This document shows, in pieces, positions 32,580 to 43,145 of a stretch of DNA of 64,000 nt. The stretch covers positions 1,240,001 to 1,304,000 of the forward strand of contig OY294046.1 of NCBI GenBank assembly GCA_958510825.1, given 5' to 3'. Within the stretch, counting starts at the first letter, position 1. Every line of letters starts with the position of its first letter. Under the pieces are notes generated by a model that was not told the origin of the DNA, made no database searches, and saw only the letters and a program-made list of their open reading frames with translations. The DNA comes from Brachypterus glaber (Eukaryota > Arthropoda > Insecta > Coleoptera > Kateretidae). The translations under genes and the position numbers were made by a program.

Positions 32580-33180
32580 TGCAATATATTGCAGTATCAC
32601 GGTATACCCCCTTCTTAACTTTTGAACGAGTTGATATATCGACTTCAAATTTGGAAAACGAAAACAAGGCAACTCAAACTATCTTTTTGGATATATTTGA
32701 TATTTTCAGCGTTTAAAATGTGGGCATGGCGGGCAATTTTTTTTAATAGAAAGGGCGTCTTGTGATATATCATTTTAAAGCTTATACAGTTCTCTCTTTG
32801 ACCACATATTTATTTCTTTTAAACATTTTTTGGGAGTTTAAAATGGGGCTAAATATTAAAATTTTCGTCAAAATCAAACAATTTGAAAAAAAAAATGGAT
32901 AATTTCATGCTGCAAATACGTAAAGTATACTTTAAACTAATTTTTAATAATATAAATAAAATTTTATAAAAAGATCTTAAATAATTGTAATTTTTAGCAA
33001 AAAAAAAATAAAAATGAAAACCTTAAAAAAAGTTTAGAAAATTTTATTTGCTTTAAAATGATGTTTCACACGACTCCCTTTCCATTTCAAAAAAGCCCCT
33101 CTATGCCCCCTGCCCACATTTAAGAGCTAAAAATATCAAAGCGAGATACATTAGCATAGTAATACCTTAAAAATTATATT
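32580..33180. repeat. Repeat R, copy 1
   Basis: Shares an ordered set of words with 62340-62690: an AACTTTT-AAC block, GTGTGATAYACCATTTTAAAG-type text, TTCTCT-TTTGACCA and GGGCA-rich linkers. 33055-33160 repeats part of it in inverse orientation (GACTCCCTTTCCATTTC), so the copy may be a foldback. Confidence 0.5.
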
Positions 33181-33642
33181 TTTGAAATTAATAAACAAAT
33201 ATCGGGACTAGGACGATAAATATTATTTAAATAAAAAATTACGAACAATAAACAAAACTAGAGAACCGTACACGTAGACATATTTCAAATTAACTAAGTG
33301 AGTTATAAAACTATAAAAACTGGGTGCACCAGAAAAAATTTCAAAAATCAAGTTTCAAAAATTTTTAATTGATTCAGATCACAAAATATAATTTAGAATT
33401 AACATTGATATTGATTAATTATAATTATTTATCTATCTATAAATAACTTGGAAGTGAAAGTGATCAATATTTAAAAACCAGCGGATCCTTAGTAGGTACA
33501 CAAAGTTGACTGAACTTTTTGTGTTGGTGTACCATTAAGTTGAAAATAATAATAATAATAATGAATTTACAAATAAAGATCGATATAATCATTAGTTTTG
33601 ACTATAAAGGAATAAAACGTAGTAGGAAATTAATATAATATA

Positions 33643-34523
33643 CAGGGTGATTTAAAAATGGAGTATCAAAATATGTAAAAATTTCAGAAAAAATAGTTGC
33701 AAAAACAGCATTTATCCAATACATACAGATAATAAGACAATTACCAGCTTTATTTTAAATAGATAAACTCAATAATAACCCCCGCGTGGCTTTTACTTTA
33801 TTGAGTGGATAATTATTTATTTTACCCACTCAACTGTCACTTGTCAAATTATTTTCTTGTAAATGTCATTAAAATTTTTAATAAAAATATGAATTTCTAA
33901 GCTATTTATTGGATAAAACCTTGTATGGCACTCATGGGTAAACCGATATTGCCCTCTCGAAAATTAACCTGCTTGGCTGACGCCTCGCAGATTAATTTTC
34001 TCATGAGTAATATCTTACTTTACCCACTAGTACCATAAATACTATACTTAAGCTCTATTTTTATGCCCGTTGACTTTATAGATTTCGATATGAAATCACC
34101 CTACAAAAGTAAATACATAAAATTTAGAGACAAGTCAAATAAAATCCCACTTTAAAGAATTGTTACAGTAGCTCCTAGACAACATAACATTTTTTGGTCC
34201 ATAAAAGACGTTCGCGAAAATTCCGGAATTTCAGACAATCCCACCCCCCTCGCTTGTCCGATTTTGTGCGATTTCCAGACGCCCCCCTCTAAAGGACGTC
34301 CTAAACGCAGTAGGGTATCCCCCCTTTTTTCAGATTTTCACTTTTTTTATCATTATTGAATTTGGAAAAGTGGACGTCCGAAAATGGATTGACCCCCCCC
34401 CTCCTTGTCCGCTTCTGTCCGATTTTGATAACCTCTCCCCAGCACCACAACTGCAGACGTCTTTTATGGACGGCCCCTTAGAATCCTTCTTAAAACTTTG
34501 TAAGCTATTTCTAAAACACCCTG
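33643..34523. mobile_element. TA-flanked TIR element hosting repeat B
   Basis: Ends CAGGGTGATTTAAAAATG and inverted CAGGGTGTTTTAGAAATA, with TA outside both (33641-33642, 34524-34525). Inside lie a complete B copy (33711-34044) and, at about 34196-34479, a second nested unit bounded by GTCCATAAAAGACGT words. Without B it would be ~547 bp. No transposase. Confidence 0.72.
33711..34044 (-). repeat. Repeat B, copy 4 (nested)
   Basis: Reverse copy of the same 334-335-bp unit, inserted near the left end of the TIR element around it. Confidence 0.8.
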
Positions 34524-34637
34524 TATATGTAGAAAAAACATACATATTTTAATTGATAAGAAATGTTTAAAATAATGGGTAAAAACATACATTACATTAC
34601 ATTACATTACATTACATGTTTGGACTTTTCATGTATA

Positions 34638-35062
34638 CACGGAAAGAAATTAGTGGGCTCTGCGCTATACATTATAAGATATTTGGTAACAGTGGCAAAT
34701 TATAGTGATTTAAGCTATAGATTATAAGGGACACAATAACTAATAATGTTAAAAATAAATTGGAAACGATTATATATATTACAGACACGATTATATTTAT
34801 TACAGGCACTATTACAAATTTACAGAAATTTTATTATATTATAAAAATTATTAGCACGGATAATAATTAAATCTATTTAAGCTATAAATGCCATACTATT
34901 TGTTATATTTTATTATTCACTAAACAATTAAAGTATTTCATATAAATTTTTACACTGACTGCCATAATTGTAAGAGAAAGCCTTGTATTTATATAATAAG
35001 CGATTATAATTTGCTTGGTATGTGTGTTATAGCGCTCCTAGCTATAATTTTTTTTTTCCGTG
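34638..35062 (+). mobile_element. MITE family D, copy 2 (425 bp)
   Basis: Same orientation and length as the copy at 4581, with few differences. TA flanks at 34636-34637 and 35063-35064. Just upstream is an (ACATT)n microsatellite (34589-34618). Confidence 0.87.
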
Positions 35063-35135
35063 TATTACCAAGTATGTTTTATACAATTTTAATTTTTTTT
35101 TTTTTTTCTAGCGGTACAAATAGAAGTTTTAATTA

Positions 35136-35346
35136 TAAAGAACTTTCACTTTCGGGTTTGGACCGTGTTAATGGATTTTCACTTTCCGACGTTTCGTCTT
35201 TTACTACTAGAGACATCTTCAGGGATTAATCTGAAACTAAGTTTCGAATCAACTTGTCACTATTTATGACGAGTTGTGGTTATTCACCCGTGACGAGGTT
35301 TTTCCTATCAAAGACTTCCATATTGCAGGTAAGTGGTAACCAGTGT
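35136..35346 (-). mobile_element. Penelope tail fragment (211 bp) with 13-bp duplication
   Basis: Matches the 3' end of the element at 14710-16234, reversed. It is flanked by the exact direct repeat GAAGTTTTAATTA (35123-35135, 35347-35359). Insertion therefore began at the 3' end and stopped after 211 bp, a severe 5' truncation. Confidence 0.85.
35185..35225 (-). ncRNA. Hammerhead-like core in Penelope tail
   Basis: Same motif as at 16145-16184, but one stem II pair is lost (loop-side mismatch). Core CTGAAGA and GAAAC-GTC retained. Confidence 0.45.
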
Positions 35347-35455
35347 GAAGTTTTAATTATTTAAAAATAAATTGTACATTTTATTTATATAGGTAGCTAA
35401 TAAGTGCATTATATTGTCAATACATGTTCTCATATGCCTTTAGTTCACCTAATAA

Positions 35456-36133
35456 TAGGTCTGTTCGTTGGTGTCGTTTTGGGTTCGTTCGTTTTAGTTC
35501 AGTTCAGTGCAGGACAATGTTTGTGTTCGTTCGTCCACTTTAGACTGAACTAGTGTTACACTATAAAAAGTTGCTCTTAGTCCGGAGCAGGAGTAACCAA
35601 ATTCACAGAGATCTCGACATGCCCCTCCTAAAAACGGAAATCATCCGATACAGTAAGTCTTTTATACAAGACAATTTAGACCACCCAAACCCCCTCATCT
35701 TAAATTTTATAGATTACGATCATGAAATCCACTACACTTACAAAAAGATCAAAAATGTCCTCAACCAGTAATGGTGCCCACAAACACAGGACAGGTGCAT
35801 CTCCAGCACCAGTGAACTAGTTTCACTCCCCCCACACCTCCCTCCAATCCCTACTCCATCCCCCCAAATCCCCCTCCCACCTTCCTCGTCACACCCAAAA
35901 ATTCATGACAGATGCAAATCAGCATCAGTGAGCAGAGACTCACTCCCCCAATTATCCATTCAAATTAATTCAAATTTTAGATAAATGAGCCATAGGCACT
36001 GAGCCTGTCTCTTAAAGACCAAACAAATTACAGAAGAAAGGAGCAGGAGTAGCCTACTTGAATTGAACTGCACTAGTCACGTGACTTTTCCTGTACGGAG
36101 TTAGGTGTAAAAGTGCGTCACCAACGAACAGAC
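35456..36133. mobile_element. TIR element interrupted by a LINE
   Basis: GTCTGTTCGTTGGTG at the left (from about 35459) and its complement at the right (to about 36133) form the ends. GTTCGTTCG words recur inside the left arm. A further GAACAGACCTA near 36380 suggests either a longer element or a second end. The LINE at 35596-36039 sits inside. Confidence 0.55.
35596..36039 (+). mobile_element. Jockey-type LINE 3' fragment with 12-bp target duplication
   Basis: Flanked by exact GGAGCAGGAGTA copies (35584-35595, 36040-36051). The first ~175 bp encode the C-terminus of a LINE ORF2: IHRDLDMPLLKTEIIRYSK, then HPNPL, stop at 35769-35771. This RDL..P....EI...S......HPN.L block is typical of Jockey-clade elements. 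The remaining ~270 bp are the 3' UTR, unusually C-rich, ending in an A-rich stretch. Confidence 0.85.
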
Positions 36134-36950
36134 ATTAGATTATACATAGATACGCCTTGAGTCCACGTCAAACCGAAATGTTTTCATTGCTATATCCAGG
36201 TAGATTTCACCTTCCCGCTTCTGGTCACCACCCACCTATATAGTGGTTTGTTGACAAATATGTTATACTTCGCCTCCTCACAACCTCACCGCTATAGTGT
36301 TTTCTTTACAATTGGCTTTGTATATGTTCTACATAAAACAAATCAACATTAATGCCATATCTATGTATATATGATCTAATGAACAGACCTAATGTTACAT
36401 TCTTTTTCAAAAGAATTGTGAAAAGCGGTGATTTCATTGGCGTACAACTAAATATTTAATAGAACAGCAAATTAAGACCGAGTTAGAGTATTAAGGAGAC
36501 ACGAAACTCACCGTATCACCAAAGCAGATTCGAACCACCTCCTTAACCCCTTCAGCTCCAGCCGGTTTTTCAAGGTATAGGGACATATTGCACCCCCCAC
36601 TCCACGAGACAACCGAGTCGGCAAAACTGTAGGTCAGTCGGCAAAATATAATCCATCAAACTTTTATTTTTAGTCATCAAAAATTTTGGCAGGGAGATGG
36701 AGATGATTTTTTGGGGTGATAGGGTATTTTTTAGTCATCAAAATGTTTGGCAGGGTAATTTTTTTTGTGACAGGTCTGCTTCGGTTTTATTTAGAATAAA
36801 ATATTACATTGATAAAAAACCATGTAAACCTGAATTGGTACGGGATCATGTTAAATTGTGTAAAAATGTGTAAACTTTACGAAAAACCGTTTACACAATC
36901 TACACGGTCGACTGTGTAATTTTTTTTTTAACCGCGTTACATACATACAA
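36134..36950. other. No recognisable gene
   Basis: 36470-36620 is GC-richer and has GGTGGTTCGAATC on the minus strand, which resembles a B box, but no matching A box or cloverleaf was found. Confidence 0.4.
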
Positions 36951-37472
36951 TAGTATATTTAAGTACTAGTTTCATAACATACGTTGTTAGCGCACGAGTA
37001 CAAGTTTAAAAAACAAGCCGCTGCGGCGAGTTTTCTAAAGTACTAGTGCTATAAAAACGTGTTATGAAACGAGTGCTTTATACTATTTTTTTCTATTTTG
37101 CTCTAAAATTTAAAGAAACTTACATTTAAATTGACGACTGATTTAGGGATTTTTGTTTTGGGTTGGCATTACAGTTTACACTATGTTTAAAATCCTAAGA
37201 ACAAATTATATTTTGATATATTTTACAGTCATCTCTTCTTTTTTCACTGCAATTAACCAGTCCACAATTTTAACAAGGTAAAAAATAACCCAAACACAAA
37301 ATTTTGTAAAAAATTAAACTTTAAATCGACATTGACATTTGCACGCACGTCAAGAGATAGGCTTTTGTATGTTGCCAACCCAACAGAAAAAAAGTAGAGA
37401 CCTCTTATGGGCCTATAAGAACACGCAAAATGCGTGTGATTATAAGCTTATAAGAGTCGCAAAATAGAAAAA
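36951..37472 (+). repeat. Dispersed repeat C, copy 7 (full)
   Basis: Full-length forward copy with both terminal hairpins. A (TTA)n microsatellite follows at 37497-37532. Confidence 0.8.
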
Positions 37473-37495
37473 TGTATTTAAGATGGTGAACAGAG

Positions 37496-37532
<37 letters not shown>

Positions 37533-37735
37533 GTTTTATAATTCACATTCTTGCCAGGTTTTTCTTAGAAAACACTAATCAAGGCAACGGATGGTTGATT
37601 TCTACAATTCCGTTTATCTATTTAGATTTTTTTCGATAAAGTATTACGGTTACGATTTATAATTAATTTTAATTTATAAATATATAAAATATTTCATAAA
37701 AGCACTTAACTGATATGTACATATGTTTTTTTATA

Positions 37736-37855
37736 ATGACGTCTTATAAAAGCAAGATAAAATCTGGAATTATACAAGAATTGATGATGGATAATAGAAT
37801 TTACGGCTCTACAAAGCCGCAGCGCGACGGAATAATGTTGAAGGGATTTAACTAA
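37736..37855 (+). CDS. Short coding-like frame, uncertain
   Basis: 39 codons from ATG to TAA with balanced composition (IIQELMMDNRIYGSTKPQRD). No splice sites or promoter seen and no family recognised. It could be a relic exon or chance. Confidence 0.2.
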   Translation: MTSYKSKIKSGIIQELMMDNRIYGSTKPQRDGIMLKGFN

Positions 37856-38297
37856 AACTCTTTTTGATTTTTTTTTTCGAAAAAATATACATTTTTAATT
37901 TTTTTTTTGAGATAAAAATTTTTTTGAGTTACGTAATACTTGAACGTTCCCTAAGTAAACTCTAAAAATAAATTTCAAAAAATGGAACCAAAAATACGCC
38001 TAACCTAAACTATTCAAATTTTAGCCTAAAAATATTTTAATTTGTACATTGTCTATTATTTATTTAAATGTTTCAGAAAATGTTGAAAACGACCCAAACC
38101 CGGGGTTGAAACGTCTATTAAAACTGTTATAAAAAACGAAATTTTTAGCCAGCGAAAGTTATCGTTCTGATGACTTTGCTAACTTTCACTGAGCTTCACT
38201 GAACGCACATTTTGGTTGGGAGAGGAGAGGTGCAATAACTTCTGAACGCTAAATGAGACTTTTTCAGGCACGCCTGTGTGATCACCATTAGTCACAA

Positions 38298-38666
38298 AGA
38301 AACATAGGCTTACGGAATAATTTTGCCGAATTATGAGGAAAATTTTTGTAAGGGTCAATAAATTGAAACATTTGACGACTAATTTGTTACACACAACAAT
38401 ATTGACTATACATATTAACTATAAATATATATATATATATCGGTGTTTTTCAAAGAAAAAAGAGACATTAAATTTTTATCTTTTAAGAATACGAAAGTTT
38501 TTAATTTTTATTTATCGATAACTTTTTTTCCCACCTTACTCGTTTAAATGGAATCATTAAAAAAAATCAAGATAAAAAGAAATAAAAATGTAAATATTTA
38601 AAACCTCGCCTCAACGCTAGAGTCGACGCGGCGCCTATGCGAGTACTGGAAATTCGCTGAGTACTG
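38298..38666 (-). repeat. Paralogue of the hAT-like element interior (empty sites preserved)
   Basis: Inverted copy of about 45712-46752 that lacks the two MITEs present there. The uninterrupted sites lie near 38396-38445. It shows what the locus looked like before those insertions. Confidence 0.8.
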
Positions 38667-38934
38667 GTGATCACAGTATATAATATGTATGTATCTAATA
38701 TGATAAAAAAAACCTGAAAATTTTTGCCGGAATCTATGCAATGTCTGGCCTCTATCGCTCGATTTGTCACAGATGCCAATGCATTCCCTGTTCACTCAGT
38801 AAAATACCAACCCATAAGTATATATCTTCCATAATATGTGATATTCCAAGCCAAAAGAGACTTTAACCTTTTCGCGACGGGAATAACCACAGAATAAGTC
38901 TCAAAAGACGTCTAAAAGCGATTGCACGTGGACA

Positions 38935-39304
38935 ACCCCCCCCCCTGTAACGCTATTTTCCTATACCATTAACATGGGCGTAACACTCCAAAATGACCTG
39001 CACCCCCCCAGGAGCGTTACGTAATACTTGAACGTTCCCTTATTACGAAAACAACCGTTTTTTTATTTGTGACTAGTTACAAGTATCATCTAAATGTCTA
39101 GGGATAAAGCCGTTTTACACGGGACTGGTTATGTAATGTGTTTACAGAAAAGGGAAAGTTCAAGTATTACGTAACGCTCCTAGGGGGGGGGGGGTGGGGT
39201 CATTTTGGAGTGTTACACCCATGTTAATGGTATGGGAAAATAGCGTTACAGGGGGGGGGTTCAAAATGATCAAAATTTGCGATACGTAGTACTTAAACGT
39301 TCCC
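38935..39304. repeat. Two Q-family MITEs in opposite orientation
   Basis: 38935-39049 is a copy missing one end; 39152-39304 is complete (153 bp). Ends read GGGAAAGTTCAAGTATTACG and inverted GGGAACGTTTAAGTACTACG. Interior: GGGGTCATTTTGGAGTGTTA, then ATGGTATGGGAAAATAGCGT and a long G run. The two copies are ~100 bp apart. Confidence 0.72.
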
Positions 39305-39736
39305 AAACCGGTTTGGGGGTACAACTCCAGAGTTAGGTGAAGACCTTTTCTTTTTTTTAGTCACCATTTAAGTTGCCTATTATAAAAAAATCTTTCCAAA
39401 AAGAACTGAAAACAAAAAAACGACCTAAAGGCTTTGCGCCCTGAGGCAGTTGCCTCCATCTACCGACATCTACCGGAATTTCCCGAGACCATTTCCCGGA
39501 CCTGCAAACGTAATGTTTCTTATGGAATGTCCCAAATAAAACCCATGCAGGTATAGCGCATTTTACTGAAAACGCACGAGCTTATATAATTGAAATACAC
39601 GCGATCTCCAAGAATTTATTACTGAAAATATACGGAGTACAATAAAAATATTTTATTTTTTGTTAGATTTTACAGGGTTTCTAAAAAACCTGATATTTTA
39701 AGTAAGCTAGGTGAGACAATTATTGTCATGTTCCTA

Positions 39737-40480
39737 ATATTGCCACGATTCTTTCATGAGAAGAATCTAGCGCATGCGCACTGATTTTCTTATTTTTGTT
39801 TTGACGTATGCCAAAAATTATTTTAAGGTTATGTAATATTCTTTTGCAGAATTTTTACAAAAATATCTACTTTTTTCTTTGCGAGCTAACAGTTTTTTTT
39901 TTAATTAATAAAAGTACTCGCTTTTAATAGTATTTTCGTAAAAAAAAATTGCGGAATATTCATTAATAAACATTTGATTCTTAAAATATATCGCCTTCTA
40001 AATTCTGAAATATCGTATCTGAAAAATGCTTCCCATTAAAAAAAAACACCAAATCAGCAAACTACCAAACCAAATCATTATTAACGTAAACCAACGTCTC
40101 CCAAAAAACACCAAACCAGCAAACTACCAAACCAAACCATTGTTAACGTAAACCAACGTCCCCATTAAAAAAATCAAACAGAAATTCGTGAGTATTTCAA
40201 TAATCTTTTGCTATATATTCTAACAAAAAAAACTGGATTTTCTGCACTTAATTATATTCAAGACAGTAAGTTTTAGTAATAAAACCAGAAATCAGTGCAA
40301 AAATATAGTTTATTTTTGTGGACCTGATGCGCACCGTAACCCCACTCAAATTAAACTACTTCATAAAACTACAACTGCCTAAACGGAAGCCACTTTTGAC
40401 ATCCGTCAAAACAAAAATAAGCAAACCAGTGCGCATGTGCTAGATTCTTCTCATTACTGCGGCGAGCGAATCGTATATTG
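39737..40480. mobile_element. TIR element with 62-bp tandem duplication inside
   Basis: Arms of about 60 bp share ATATTGCC, GAGAAGAATCTAGC, CATGCGCACTG and TTATTTTTGTTTTGACG. Inside, a 62-bp unit (CACCAAATCAGCAAACTACC...) is present twice (40047 and 40109). A third partial GCGCACT-containing end lies near 40785-40820, hinting at a composite. Confidence 0.6.
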
Positions 40481-41131
40481 CCGCCCCCTCTTTAAATTGT
40501 TAGTTCGTCCTCTTTGTCATAGATGTCACTGTCAGTATATCTGTTATATCGAAAAGATGCCTGTAAATATGATGTATCTGTATCAAGTTGGTAAAGGCGT
40601 ACACAAAAACGCAGTTCGCGTATCGTGCTCTTCCACTATAAAAAATTGTAAAATTGTCCTGACTGTCGCAAACTGGGTAGCATCGATTATTGCAGGGAAG
40701 AACGTATTAAGGTAGGTATTTTATTCATAGACAATGAAAGACCTCCAAAGCCGTTGCGGAATACTGTGATAAATGTGCCTAGCGCATCTGAAATAAACTT
40801 GCACATGCGCACTACTATTGTTGTTTTTGATTTTTAACCTTAGTTTTATGTGTCAAAAAAAAATTGTAAAAAATTCAACAAAAAACAATAAATATCTACG
40901 AATTATTTTATAAGAATTTTTCGAGGTGTGTTTGAATTTCGGGATTTTGTACACCTATTTTGAGTACACCAGGGATTGACCCTTTGCTCTTCATAAAGCA
41001 ACAATACAGGTTAGGTTTAAAGTCCAAACAAATACAGCAAAAAAAAACAATTAAAACACAGTAGAAGTCGAAAAATGAACAGAAACAAACGACGATCTGA
41101 CAGTACTGACAGTATAAACAAACTACTAATA

Positions 41132-41237
41132 ATTCGTCACCCCAGTATTGATTTGCCATATCTCTATTTTCGGACATTTTAACATTTTTACTGGGGGATT
41201 TTTGGAGATAAGACAAATGAATACTGGGGTGACGAAT
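41132..41237. repeat. Palindrome
   Basis: ATTCGTCACCCCAGTATT at 41132 pairs exactly with its complement ending 41237. Confidence 0.6.
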
Positions 41238-41379
41238 AGTTTTACGACCGACAGCATTTCACAGCTGATAGAGATGCGTACAGCGCAAGGTCAGATATAT
41301 TGCGTTACGTCATTTCGCTGCCCGGTTCTGTCACAAAATAATCTTGCGCAGGCTGGACTTTTAATCCTCTTTTCTTCTC

Positions 41380-42392
41380 TATGATTTTATTCTGTTCTTT
41401 TTATTGAAATTATTTTTATTTTTTATTTTTTTAGTAGGTTTTTAGTAGGTATACGGGAACGTATTCTTTTGCTGGGAGCAATATGTTTAAGAAAGAATTT
41501 CACGCATATTGAAGTATTTTATAAATAAACAAAATATGCAAGTAAGGTAAGAATAAAAGATTTTTTTAAACAAACAAATTGTAAACTTAAACACACAATC
41601 TAGTAATATCTAATAATTGTAAACAATGTAACACTTATTTAGCATAGAAAGTAGGTAGGATGTAAAGCAGCTTATTATGCACGTAAGAAAAAAACGTATG
41701 GACGTGCTTGCAAACGTAATTTTAGTTGAAACTGGTCTGTGTGAATGGGTGGAGTAAAAATTTGAATTTTTCCCTTATAGTTCGTTTAAAATAATTAAAA
41801 AATTATAAATAATGTTTTTTACCCTCTTTGAACGTCTTACTCCACCCCGTTTATACCAAAAACAATCTCAGCCTTAAACTCAGTGTAAGAAACCTATGGC
41901 TCAAGTTGGATATCTGCCCGTACAGACCAGATTTTTTTTTAGCAAAAATCCTGTGTACACAGAAAAAAAGAATTTGTTTACGTGAGCGCTTTTATTGAAC
42001 TGATACATTCGTTGCCCTCGCGAATATATTCATCATATTAACGAAATTTTAATAATAAAATTTTAACATTTTTATAATTTTTTTTAGGCATTATTGTGTA
42101 ATTAAAAACACTGATCATAACCTAGGTCAATATTACTTACACCTTTTTTTACACTAAATTAGTGCAAGACAGCATTCCCGTACATATATACATGTATATA
42201 ATAATTTTATCATGTAGAATTACCCTGTGTTATCAAAAATTGATTAGTTGAGCATAAGTTAAGGCCTATCCAGAAGCTTGCATAAGAACATTGAATATAA
42301 GAATGCGATGTCGTGATTGGCTTACAAGATACATGGCAGCACATCAAGCCAATCACGGCATCGCATTGTTATTAAATTACATTACATTACAT
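41380..42392. other. AT-rich DNA with hairpins
   Basis: GGGTGGAGTAA near 41750 and TTACTCCACCC near 41838 with outer CTGGTCTGT/ACAGACCAG form a foldback. 42304-42366 is a second one (AATGCGATGTCGTGATTGGC and near-complement), followed by (ACATT)n. No gene. Confidence 0.45.
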
Positions 42393-42627
42393 GTTTGTTT
42401 AACCTCGTACTATTCTACTTAATTAAGCATCCCCTAAGTCCAGAACTTGTGTGGGCTAGTAGTAAAGGGAACCACCGGCTTATACTGACTTTCGAACCAG
42501 TTTTTATAGGGAGTGTCTGCTTCACGTACGCCTTCGCCAAATTTCAATTATTAATTAACTGAAAAAGGCAAATTGGCTAGTAGACTTGTCATGTACAGAC
42601 GCGGTAGACCACTACACCAATCCTCCC
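42393..42627 (-). repeat. SINE family S2, minus strand (B box region lost)
   Basis: Reading the minus strand: GGGAGGATTGGTGTAGTGG head (A box), then body, then AAGTAGAATAGTACGAGG and an AAACAAAC tail. Compared with 58484-58744 the part of the head holding the B box is missing. Confidence 0.75.
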
Positions 42628-43145
42628 ATGTACTATGTTGTTATGCGAGCCTGTGGATATGCCCTTAGGCTGCGTAACACAGTATACTGTGTACTGTGTA
42701 CTAGTAGTGTTACAGTACTAAGTATGTACACAAAAAAGGCATTAAAAAAGCGCAGGACTTTTTTTATTTTAATTTAGTTACCAACTTAACAAATTAAAAC
42801 AAAAAAAAATGATTCTTAAGGTGAAATCATCCTGATATAGTCGGTATAATAGTTAAAATTAAATAAAACTATGTGGATATTGTCAGACACCGACAGATTT
42901 ATTTTTTGAAAAATAATAAACTAATTAAACGGTTAGGCGTTTAAAAAAAATGGTTTGGATCGAGCATGGCCCACCCTATTAAAATTGATCATTTTCTGGG
43001 TTATTCTCACAGCAAACTCAAATGACACGTTTTATATCAAGAATTTGTTCGTTTTTTATCCATATTTAATCAAGATACCTGTACTTAGATACGTGCTAGA
43101 CTAGATTAAGGACATAAATTTTATTGTTTTATGTTGCTGTTATTG
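42628..43145. other. No recognisable gene
   Basis: A small self-complementary block of ACACAGTATACTGTGTACTG type near 42680-42720; otherwise AT-rich. Confidence 0.4.

Noticed and set aside
34330..34552. Opposed 60-71-codon frames
   Set aside because: They lie in the arms of nested inverted-repeat elements and are C/G-homopolymer driven.
36470..36620. B-box-like GGTTCGAATC as a tRNA or SINE
   Set aside because: No A box or cloverleaf at the right distance.
40437..40715. 92-codon frame ending at GTAGGT
   Set aside because: It starts inside an inverted-repeat arm, has no recognisable domain and no acceptor; the donor-like end alone is not enough.
42586..42777. 63-codon frame at the edge of the SINE
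   Set aside because: Overlaps the tRNA-derived head and a self-complementary block; no domain.
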